DNA of 64,000 nucleotides from the NCBI RefSeq assembly GCF_017795885.1, contig NZ_CP059297.1, positions 558,001 through 622,000 of the forward strand, given 5' to 3'. The translations under genes were made by a program, and so were the position numbers. Under the pieces are notes generated by a model. The model was not told where the DNA came from and did not search any database. It saw only the letters and a list, made by a program, of their open reading frames with translations. Positions 55,774-64,000 of this stretch are shown one piece after another (position 1 is the stretch's first letter; every line of letters begins with the position of its first letter). Origin of the DNA: Brevundimonas sp. AJA228-03 (GTDB lineage Bacteria; Pseudomonadota; Alphaproteobacteria; Caulobacterales; Caulobacteraceae).

Positions 55774-55786
55774 ACCGAACTCGCTC

Positions 55787-55974
55787 TAGGGGCACCCTCT
55801 CCCATAGGGAGAGGGCTTGAGCCCCCGATCAGGTCGGGGGGAAGCGATGCGCCAGCCGAAAGGGTGAGGGGTTTCGCCCTCACCGGCCCGGACCCTGACC
55901 CCTCACCCTTTCGCGCAAGACCGATCGCCTGACGGCGCTCGGGCGCTCAAGCCCTCTCCCTCCGGGAGAGGGTG
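55787..55974. repeat. Nested palindromic spacer element overlapping the epimerase 3' end
   Basis: The outer arms are CACCCTCTCCC...GAGAGGGCTTGA (55793-55820) and its inverse TCAAGCCCTCTCCC...GGGAGAGGGTG (55947-55974). An inner perfect 16-bp inverted repeat is CGAAAGGGTGAGGGGT (55857-55872) with ACCCCTCACCCTTTCG (55898-55913). The whole block resembles a dispersed intergenic repeat. Its right arm contains the last codons and stop of the epimerase gene. Confidence 0.75.
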
Positions 55975-56822
55975 TCCTCCAGCCCCTCGCGCCAGGTCGG
56001 ATATAGCGGTCGCCAGCCCAGTTCGGCCTTGGCCCGGGCGTTCGAGATGCGTTTGGAGTCGAGATAGAACCGCCGCATGCCCTCGGAGACCGAGGGATCA
56101 GTCCAGTCGACCTCGGGCGGGCCGGGCAGGCCCATGCGGGCGGCGGCCCAGCTCATGACCTCGTCGGCGGGCGAGGGTTCGTCGTCACACAGATTGTAGG
56201 CGGCCCCCGGGCGTGGGCGGGCGATGGAGGCGAACATCCCCGCCACGGCGTCGTCGACATGGATCCGGTTGAAGATCTGGCCGGGCTTTCTGACGATCCG
56301 GGCCGAGCCGTCGCGCAGCCGGTCCACCACCGAGCGTCCCGGCCCATAGATGCCCGGCAGACGGAAGATCTGCACCGTCAGCCCCATGCCCCGCCCCGCG
56401 TCCAGCCAGTCGGCCTCGGCCCGGACGCGACGGGCCCCTTCCAGACTGGCGGCATTCAGGGCGTCGTCCTCGAACACCCAGCCGCCCGCGCGATCGCCAT
56501 AGACGGCGGTGGACGAGACATAGCCGATCCAGTCCGGATAGGCCCCGCTGGCGCCGAGGGCGGGCGACAGGGCCCGCAGACCGGGACAGCCACGCCCATC
56601 CGGCGGCGCGGTGATCAGGATGGCGGACGTTTGCGCCACGGCCGCCTGCATCGCCGTTTCATCCAGCGGATCGACCGCCTGAAGGCCCCCCGCTTCCAGC
56701 GCGGCGCGGCGGTCGGCATCGCGCGAGGTCGCGCGGGCCGCCATCCCGCGCTGCATCGCCTCGCGCGCAGCGACCATTCCGAGATAGCCCGCGCCGAAGA
56801 TGAGCAGGGACGGCGTCGTCAT
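55947..56822 (-). CDS. NAD-dependent epimerase/dehydratase family protein
   Basis: A 291-residue extended SDR: LLIFGAGYLGMVAAREAM (NAD binding), SSTAVYGDRAGGW (Ser and Tyr of the active site region), FRLPGIYGPGRSVVDRL and FNRIHVDDAVAGMFASI. The YxxxK catalytic pair of epimerases is not evident: the Lys is absent after AVYG. This suggests the SDR_a4/YeeZ-like branch rather than a true sugar epimerase. The last nine residues (DTLSRRERA) are encoded by the palindromic repeat. It follows the sqdB-like gene by 8 bases in a likely operon with galU. The ATG at 56822 was chosen over 56891, which would overlap sqdB. Confidence 0.85.
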   Translation of the reverse strand: MTTPSLLIFGAGYLGMVAAREAMQRGMAARATSRDADRRAALEAGGLQAVDPLDETAMQAAVAQTSAILITAPPDGRGCPGLRALSPALGASGAYPDWIGYVSSTAVYGDRAGGWVFEDDALNAASLEGARRVRAEADWLDAGRGMGLTVQIFRLPGIYGPGRSVVDRLRDGSARIVRKPGQIFNRIHVDDAVAGMFASIARPRPGAAYNLCDDEPSPADEVMSWAAARMGLPGPPEVDWTDPSVSEGMRRFYLDSKRISNARAKAELGWRPLYPTWREGLEDTLSRRERA

Positions 56823-56830
56823 GGACGAGG

Positions 56831-58087
56831 TCAGCCGACGCCCCTCGTCCGGATGGCGTCGGGCCGGAACTCGGCCGTCGTCGCCGCGCAAGGCTCGACC
56901 GTCGTGACCTTGATCGCTTCGGCCCGTGCTCCGTTCCAGGCGGAGACGCAGGGAATCTTCGAACAGTCGGCCCGGTCGGCATAGCGGCGCGCGATGTCGG
57001 TCACGTCCGCCATCAGCCCTTCGGCCAGGGTGATGGGCTTCAGGCCCAGGTCGCGGAACTGGTCGTTGGCGACCACCAGCTCGTTCTCGTCGGCCTCCTG
57101 ACGCGGATTGGCGACGTTGTGGATCTCGGCCCCGGTCATGTCGGCGACCAGGACGGCCAGGTCGCGCACGCGGCGGCTCTCGGTCATCTGGTTCAGGATC
57201 TTGACCCGTTCGCCCGACTTCGGCGGGTTGTTCAGCGCCAGCTCGACGCAGCGCACCGTGTCCTGGATGTGGATGAAGGCCCGCGTCTGGCCCCCCGTGC
57301 CGTGGACCGTCAGCGGATAGCCGAGCGCCCCCTGCATCAGGAACCGGTTCAGGACGGTGCCGTAGTCGCCGTCATAGTCGAACCGGTTGATCAGCCGCTC
57401 GTCCAGCCGGGTCTCCTCGGTCTGGGCCCCCCAGACGATGCCCTGGTGCAGGTCGGTGATCCGGACGCCGTCGTTCTTGGCGTAGAACTGGAACAGCAGG
57501 GCGTCCTGGGTCTTGGTCATGTGATAGATGCTGCCCGGATTGGGCGGGAACAGGATTTCCTGCTCGGTCGGGCCGAAATCCGTCTGGACGGTGACGGTCA
57601 GATAGCCCTCGGGAATGCGCAGGCCGGCAGTCGTATAGCCATAGACCCCCATGGTCCCGAGATGCGCCAGATGCACGTCCAGCCCGCTCTCGACAATGGC
57701 GGCCAGCAGGTGGTTGGTGGCGTTGAGGTTGTTGTCGACGGTGTAGAGCTTGTGGCGCGCCGACTTCATCGAATAGGGGGCGGCCCGCTGCTCGGCGAAA
57801 TGGACGACGCTGTCGGGCTTCTCGTCGCGAATCAGGGAAACAAGCCCGTCGAAATCCTTGCCGACCGTCAGGTTCGCGAATCCGATCTCGCGACCGGAAA
57901 CCGCCTTCCAGGTGGCGATCCGGTCCTGGATCGTTCCGATCGGGGTCAGGGACTGGACCCCCAGTTCCACGTCGATGTCGCGGCGGCTCAGATTGTCGAC
58001 GATGACCACGTCCCAGCCCCGCGCCGACAGATGCAGCGCCGTCGGCCAGCCGCAGAATCCATCCCCGCCCAGAACCAGAACCTTCAT
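56831..58087 (-). CDS. sqdB: UDP-sulfoquinovose synthase (SQD1/SqdB-like)
   Basis: A 418-residue extended SDR closely resembling plant and bacterial SQD1. It shows GGDGFCGWPTALHL (NAD binding), VVIVDNLSRRDIDVELG, SLTPIGTIQDRIATWKAVSG, PDSVVHFAEQRAAPYSM, active-site T145 in HLGTMGVYG, and Y188 and K192 in YHMTK. DLHQGIVWGAQTEET and VHGTGGQTRAFIHIQDTV follow. SQD1 combines UDP-glucose with sulfite to form UDP-sulfoquinovose, the head-group donor for the sulfolipid SQDG. The galU gene upstream supplies UDP-glucose. The glycosyltransferase needed next is not in the window. The last about 40 residues (from CVSAWNGARAEA) are extended relative to SQD1. Confidence 0.9.
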   Translation of the reverse strand: MKVLVLGGDGFCGWPTALHLSARGWDVVIVDNLSRRDIDVELGVQSLTPIGTIQDRIATWKAVSGREIGFANLTVGKDFDGLVSLIRDEKPDSVVHFAEQRAAPYSMKSARHKLYTVDNNLNATNHLLAAIVESGLDVHLAHLGTMGVYGYTTAGLRIPEGYLTVTVQTDFGPTEQEILFPPNPGSIYHMTKTQDALLFQFYAKNDGVRITDLHQGIVWGAQTEETRLDERLINRFDYDGDYGTVLNRFLMQGALGYPLTVHGTGGQTRAFIHIQDTVRCVELALNNPPKSGERVKILNQMTESRRVRDLAVLVADMTGAEIHNVANPRQEADENELVVANDQFRDLGLKPITLAEGLMADVTDIARRYADRADCSKIPCVSAWNGARAEAIKVTTVEPCAATTAEFRPDAIRTRGVG

Positions 58088-58142
58088 CCGCCCGCTTCCC
58101 CCTGTGTTCGTTGGGCCCTGCGTAGCCGATGCGCAGGGGCTG

Positions 58143-59069
58143 TCAAAGCGCGACTGTCTCTCCCGGGCCTTTATGGGGGGAGGCGGAACCCTGCAGCAGC
58201 GCTGCCACCGCGGCCCGCGCGGCCTCGCCGAGCGACGCGTGCTTCAGGCCATAGGCGACATTGGCCCGCAGCAGTCCGACCGGATCGCCGCAGTCATAGG
58301 TCGCACCCTCATACTCCAGGGCGTGGAAATCCCTGACCTTCATCAGCCGCGCCATGGCGTCGGTCAGCTGGATTTCGCCGCCCGCCCCGGTCTGCTGGTC
58401 GGCCAGCAGCGGGAAGATGTCGGGCGTCAGGACGTAGCGACCCGAGATGAACAGGTTCGACGGCTCGGTGCCGAGGGGCGGCTTCTCGACCATGCCGGTC
58501 ATGCGGTTCAGGCGGCCCTGCTGGCCGTCCAGCGCCACAATGCCGTATTTGTGGGTCTCGCCTTCGGGAGCCTGTTCGACCACGACGACATTGCCGCCGG
58601 TCGTCTCATGGGCGTCGATGGCCTGTTTGAGGGCGGGCGTGTCGGCCATCATCAGCATGTCGGGCAGCATGACCGCGAACGGCTCGTCGCCGATCAGGTC
58701 CCGGGCACAGAAGACGGCGTGGCCGAGACCCAGGGGGGCCATCTGGCGCACGAAGCTCATCTCTCCGGGTCTCGGCAGGTCGGCGACCACCTGGGCCAGG
58801 ATGTCGGCCTTGCCCTTGGCTTTCAGGATCGCCTCCATCTCATAGGCGTGGTCGAAATAGTCCTCGATCGAGCCCTGGCCGCGACCGACGACGAAGATGA
58901 TGTGCTCGATGCCGGAGGCGCGCGCTTCCTCGACGATGTGCGACAGGATCGGCCGGTCGAACACATTCAGCATGTTCTTGGGCGTCGTCTTGGCGGCGGG
59001 CAGGACGCGGGTGCCCAGACCGGCGACGGGCAGGACGGCCTTGCGGACGCGGGACGACGATGAACTCAT
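58143..59069 (-). CDS. galU: UTP-glucose-1-phosphate uridylyltransferase
   Basis: A 308-residue nucleotidyltransferase making UDP-glucose. The N-terminal VLPVAGLGTRVLPAAKTTPKNML is the nucleotide-binding signature, with Thr-Thr-Pro-Lys-Asn replacing the commoner x-x-Pro-Lys-Glu. HIIFVVGRGQGSIEDYFD, MAPLGLGHAVFCARDLIGDEPFAVMLPDMLM, and VEKPPLGTEPSNLFISGRYVL are all standard. GGGGAG lies 5 bases before the ATG. First gene of the probable galU-sqdB-epimerase operon (55 bases to sqdB). Confidence 0.93.
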   Translation of the reverse strand: MSSSSSRVRKAVLPVAGLGTRVLPAAKTTPKNMLNVFDRPILSHIVEEARASGIEHIIFVVGRGQGSIEDYFDHAYEMEAILKAKGKADILAQVVADLPRPGEMSFVRQMAPLGLGHAVFCARDLIGDEPFAVMLPDMLMMADTPALKQAIDAHETTGGNVVVVEQAPEGETHKYGIVALDGQQGRLNRMTGMVEKPPLGTEPSNLFISGRYVLTPDIFPLLADQQTGAGGEIQLTDAMARLMKVRDFHALEYEGATYDCGDPVGLLRANVAYGLKHASLGEAARAAVAALLQGSASPHKGPGETVAL

Positions 59070-59137
59070 GGGACTCCCCTGACGACACAGGGCAGCCTAA
59101 CGCATGTCGCGCGCCCTCGTCTCCTCCCCGTTTGGGG

Positions 59138-60967
<1,830 letters not shown>

Positions 60968-61086
60968 AGGGGGTCTCCGTGGTCCGCCCCGCCCAAGGAT
61001 GACGGCGTCGTTATCCTGCTCTAGGACGGGCTTGGGACGTCATCACCTAAAAAGGCGTTTCGGATGATTTCGGCCGGGAGCTGACG

Positions 61087-62436
61087 ATGGGCGAGCGCAA
61101 ATATTTCGGCACCGACGGCATTCGCGGGCGCGCCAACACCAGCCCGATGACGGCCGAGATCGCCCTGCGCGTCGGCCTGGCGGCGGGCAAGCTGTTCATG
61201 TCGGGTGACGACCGTCGGCATCTGGTCGTGATCGGCAAGGACACGCGTCTGTCCGGCTATATGATCGAGCCGGCCCTGGTGGCCGGATTCGCCTCGGTCG
61301 GGATGGATGTGCGGACTTTCGGCCCCATTCCGACGCCGGGCGTGGCCATGATGACCCGGTCGATGCGCGCCGATCTGGGCGTCATGATCTCCGCCTCGCA
61401 CAACGATTACGCCGACAACGGAATCAAGCTGTTCGGGCCGGACGGCTACAAGCTGTCGGACGAGATCGAGCTGAAGATCGAGGCGATGATGGATGCCGGT
61501 CTGGATGAAGGGCTGGCACCGTCCAGTCGGCTGGGTCGGGTCAAGCGGATCGACGACGCCCCGCCGCGCTATATCGAGATCGCCAAGGCCGCCTTTCCCC
61601 GTCACCTGTCGCTGTCGGGCCTGCGCATCGCTGTCGATTGCGCCAATGGGGCCGGATACCGCGTCGCGCCCACGACCCTGTTCGAACTGGGGGCCGAGGT
61701 CTGCGCCGTCGGTGTGTCGCCCAACGGGACCAATATCAATGCGGACTGTGGCTCGACCCACCCTGAAACCCTGGCGGCGGCGGTCAAACAGTACCGCGCC
61801 GACATCGGCATCGCGCTCGATGGGGACGCCGACCGGCTGATCATCTGCGACGAGAACGGCCAGGTGGTGGACGGGGACCAGATCATGGCCCTGATCGGCC
61901 GCGACTGGGCGCGGCGCGGCGTCCTGAAAGGCGGCGGCGTGGTGGCGACCGTCATGTCCAACCTGGGTCTGGAGCGCGTGCTGAAGGCCGACGGCCTGAC
62001 ACTGGAACGCACCAGCGTGGGCGACCGCTATGTGATGGAGCGGATGCGGGCGGGCGGGTTCAACCTGGGCGGCGAGCAGTCCGGCCATCTGATCCTGCAC
62101 GACCATGCCACGACCGGTGACGGACTGATGGCGGCGCTGCAGGTCCTGGCCGTGCTGGTCGAAAGCGGAAAGCCGATGAGCGAACTGGCCCGCCAGTTCG
62201 AGCCGGTGCCCCAGCTGCTGCAGAATGTTCGGTTCACCGGGGGCAAGCCGCTCGACACCGCAGGCGTGAAGGCGGCGATCGCCGAGGGCGAGGCGGCGCT
62301 GAACGGCTGCGGCCGTCTGCTGGTCAGGCCGTCGGGCACCGAAAAGCTGATTCGCGTGATGGCCGAGGGCGACGACGGGGCTCTGGTCCGGCGCGTGGTC
62401 GCCGACGTGGCAGCGGCGGTGAAGGCCGCGGGCTGA
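61087..62436 (+). CDS. glmM: Phosphoglucosamine mutase
   Basis: A 449-residue enzyme converting glucosamine 6-phosphate to the 1-phosphate. [16 protein letters not shown] opens the chain. The phosphoserine loop is [19 protein letters not shown]. The metal-binding [17 protein letters not shown], the sugar-binding GGEQSGHLI and the phosphate-binding [15 protein letters not shown] are present. With glmS this gives two consecutive enzymes of UDP-GlcNAc synthesis transcribed from a shared divergent region. Confidence 0.97.
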   Translation: MGERKYFGTDGIRGRANTSPMTAEIALRVGLAAGKLFMSGDDRRHLVVIGKDTRLSGYMIEPALVAGFASVGMDVRTFGPIPTPGVAMMTRSMRADLGVMISASHNDYADNGIKLFGPDGYKLSDEIELKIEAMMDAGLDEGLAPSSRLGRVKRIDDAPPRYIEIAKAAFPRHLSLSGLRIAVDCANGAGYRVAPTTLFELGAEVCAVGVSPNGTNINADCGSTHPETLAAAVKQYRADIGIALDGDADRLIICDENGQVVDGDQIMALIGRDWARRGVLKGGGVVATVMSNLGLERVLKADGLTLERTSVGDRYVMERMRAGGFNLGGEQSGHLILHDHATTGDGLMAALQVLAVLVESGKPMSELARQFEPVPQLLQNVRFTGGKPLDTAGVKAAIAEGEAALNGCGRLLVRPSGTEKLIRVMAEGDDGALVRRVVADVAAAVKAAG

Positions 62437-62454
62437 CCTTCCGACTGGTCTGGC

Positions 62455-63771
62455 CTATGCCTGACCGGCAAGGGCGGCCACCACATCCTCGATCCGCGTC
62501 CTGATGTCGGGCACCGCGATCGTCTCCCAGAAGGCGGCGCGGGCCGGGGGGCCAAGGACGTACAGACGCGGATCGGCGAGACCCTCCGCATTCAGGACCC
62601 GTCCCTGTGAATCCAGCTCGAGGCCCAGCCGCAAGGGATCCAGTCGCGCTCGCCCCGAGGCCAGCAACGGCATGATGAGGGGATCGGCCTCGGGCGCATG
62701 GCCGGGACCCGTGCAGTCGATCAGCCAGCGGCCTGTGAGCGGCGCGCACGCAGCAGCGTGTCGGGGTGTCCAGTCGACCTGGATATCTTGCGCGCCGGCC
62801 GACACGGCTTTCACCCGACCGGCGAGGACCTCAAGCCGACCGGCCGCGCGCAGGCCTTCGATGACAAGGGCGACAGTGGGGGCCACCCGATGGCGGTGAA
62901 CATCCCACCAGGGGCGCAGGTGGCGGACGATCTGGCCCCGGGTGCGCCTGTCGGCCCGGGTCCAGAGATCGGCGGTGATGGGGCGCAATCCCTCCATCAC
63001 CTCGCGCCAGCCCCCCGCGTCGGCGAGGCGCCTCGCCTCGTGCAATCGTCGGGACAGGGAGCCGGTCAACAGACGCGGCGTGGGCGACAGCGGCCCATCA
63101 GGCTGGACGGCGTGTCCACGGGGCAGAAGACCCCGTCGGGACAGCGCCGTCGCTCGCCCTCGCCAGCCGCGTGCGTCCATCAACAGCAGGACGTCGATCA
63201 TGGTCAGGCCCGTGCCGATCAGGACGATCGTGTCCTCGGCACCGATGCGATCGAGGGCACCGACACCCCAGGGGTCTGCGATCACCGGGCCGGCCGCATC
63301 GGTCGCGCCGGCCGTCTTCGGGGCGGGATTGCCGGTCGTCAGCACCACGGCTCCGGCGGAGATCAGTTTGCCGTCGGCCAGACCCACTGCCCGGGGCGCG
63401 ATGGCGGCGACCTCCCCGACCACCTTGTGGATCAGGCCCGGCCGGGCCGCCTCGACGGTGGCGAGTCGGGACTGGACGTAGGCGCCGAACAGGCGGCGCG
63501 GCGCGAACCCGTCCGGATCGGCAAGCGAGGGATGGGTCGCCGTCAGCCATGCGACGAAGTCGTCCGTTCGGTCGGCGATGGCGCTCATCCGCCCCGACCG
63601 CACGTTCAACAGGTGGCCGTCGAAGGGGGTTGAATAGGCGACGCCCAGTCCGAAATCGGCCGTGCGGTTGATCAGGGTCGAGGCCGTTCCACGTTCCGCC
63701 AGCCGCGCCGCCAGCATGGCACCGGAAAAGCCCCCACCGACAATGGCTACGCTGTCGATGGGTTTTGTCAC
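62455..63771 (-). CDS. FAD/NAD(P)-binding protein
   Basis: A 438-residue flavoprotein. The N-terminal VAIVGGGFSGAMLAARLAERGT binds FAD. AYSTPFDGHLLNVRSGRMSA and DDFVAWLTATHP are characteristic of the YdhS-like/hydroxyacylglutathione-oxidase-associated family. GTGLTMIDVLLLMDARGWRGRATALSRRGLLP is the second nucleotide fold. The C-terminal segment YVLGPPARAAFWETIAVPDIR is conserved in the group. The reaction is unknown. It converges on glmM (18 bases between stops). Confidence 0.85.
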   Translation of the reverse strand: MTKPIDSVAIVGGGFSGAMLAARLAERGTASTLINRTADFGLGVAYSTPFDGHLLNVRSGRMSAIADRTDDFVAWLTATHPSLADPDGFAPRRLFGAYVQSRLATVEAARPGLIHKVVGEVAAIAPRAVGLADGKLISAGAVVLTTGNPAPKTAGATDAAGPVIADPWGVGALDRIGAEDTIVLIGTGLTMIDVLLLMDARGWRGRATALSRRGLLPRGHAVQPDGPLSPTPRLLTGSLSRRLHEARRLADAGGWREVMEGLRPITADLWTRADRRTRGQIVRHLRPWWDVHRHRVAPTVALVIEGLRAAGRLEVLAGRVKAVSAGAQDIQVDWTPRHAAACAPLTGRWLIDCTGPGHAPEADPLIMPLLASGRARLDPLRLGLELDSQGRVLNAEGLADPRLYVLGPPARAAFWETIAVPDIRTRIEDVVAALAGQA

Positions 63772-63843
63772 GTATCCTCCCGCTGGATAGGCGGGTTCTG
63801 AACCGGTGCGGCGACGGGGTCAAACCGGGGTGAAATCGTGCGC

Positions 63844-64000
63844 TCAGTTGCGCAGCCGCGTCCCGCCATCATTGATCCTGCAGGCGTATTCGGTCTGGGG
63901 TCGGCCCAGCGGACGGCCGACGTCCGCTGGCGTCAGGATCCCCCCCCGCGCACGACAGCTTTCCTCCAGCCGGGCCAGTTCGGTTGCGTAGCTGCCCGGT
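63844..64000 (-). CDS. C-terminal end of a hypothetical protein (partial)
   Basis: An open frame enters from the right edge and ends at a TGA (63844-63846). It reads SYATELARLEESCRARGG, then ILTPADVGRPLGRPQTEYAC and ends RINDGGTRLRN. Codon use matches real genes. The Cys pair and the PLGRPQTEYACR stretch resemble small secreted alphaproteobacterial proteins, but I cannot name a family. The start is outside the window. Confidence 0.6.
   Translation of the reverse strand, partial: PGSYATELARLEESCRARGGILTPADVGRPLGRPQTEYACRINDGGTRLRN

Larger units (their letters stand above)
54743..55786 (+). mobile_element. IS630-family insertion sequence, 1044 bp
   Basis: The ends begin GAGCG (54743) and, inverted, GAGCG (ending 55786). 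Terminal inverted repeats share GAGCG, TCGG and TTAGTTGGA in the same spacing. The element is flanked by TA on both sides (54741-54742 and 55787-55788), the two-base duplication typical of IS630/Tc1-mariner. It encodes a transposase in two overlapping frames. The insertion sits exactly on the stop codon of the DUF1134 gene. Confidence 0.9.

Noticed and set aside
60968..61086. glmS ribozyme or riboswitch between glmS and glmM
   Set aside because: The spacer is only 119 bases and shows none of the conserved ribozyme core; such ribozymes are mainly in Firmicutes.

Overview
The window is a high-GC, gene-dense chromosomal segment of an alphaproteobacterium, most likely Brevundimonas or a close Caulobacterales relative. 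The strongest pointer is a DivL-type cell-cycle kinase with tyrosine in the H-box. Supporting pointers are a phytase beside a TonB-dependent receptor, a plant-type UDP-sulfoquinovose synthase (sulfolipid is typical of Brevundimonas membranes) and the fsa/DUF484/xerC versus priA arrangement. No rRNA, CRISPR array or prophage was seen.

Layout: 1-5.2 kb holds the polA 3' end, a visibly AT-richer single-chain restriction-modification gene, a repeat-rich spacer, a YkvA-like gene, an SDR dehydrogenase, and tRNA-Gly(GCC) followed by a duplicated tRNA 3' half. 5.2-9.8 kb: acidic hypothetical, phytase lipoprotein and divergent TonB receptor. 9.9-15.9 kb: a sensor-kinase homologue lacking its phospho-acceptor His, two tandem paralogous membrane proteins, lpdA, a retropepsin-like protease and a small secreted protein. 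15.9-23.5 kb: fsa-DUF484-xerC facing priA, then an M16 peptidase. 23.5-24.6 kb: a decayed IS481-family element. 24.6-34 kb: zincin metallopeptidase, divL, HAD hydrolase, gshB, comM, hybrid kinase and an AmpG-like transporter. 34-44.3 kb: maeB, a Gly-rich secreted protein, pyrF, marC, a truncated hexapeptide protein, an Rrf2 regulator with SDR, kup and rsmB. 44.4-54.8 kb: DUF4167, prmC, MOSC, YihY, small protein, cspA, pheS-X-pheT, YqhA and DUF1134. 54.7-55.8 kb: an IS630-family element. 55.8-64 kb: a palindromic repeat, an epimerase, sqdB, galU, glmS, glmM, an FAD protein and an incomplete hypothetical gene.

Functional links: galU makes UDP-glucose, which the next gene (sqdB-like) converts towards UDP-sulfoquinovose; glmS and glmM are consecutive enzymes of UDP-GlcNAc synthesis and are divergently transcribed; the phytase and TonB receptor look like a phytate/phosphate scavenging pair; the Rrf2 gene has a perfect 10-bp inverted repeat at its own start and probably autoregulates itself and the downstream SDR gene. 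Both insertion sequences sit exactly on the TAG stop codon of a neighbouring gene and leave the protein unchanged. The most unusual items are the single-polypeptide R-M-S gene, the Gln-substituted kinase, the protease whose signal peptide has no ordinary start codon, and the uncharacterised gene wedged between pheS and pheT.
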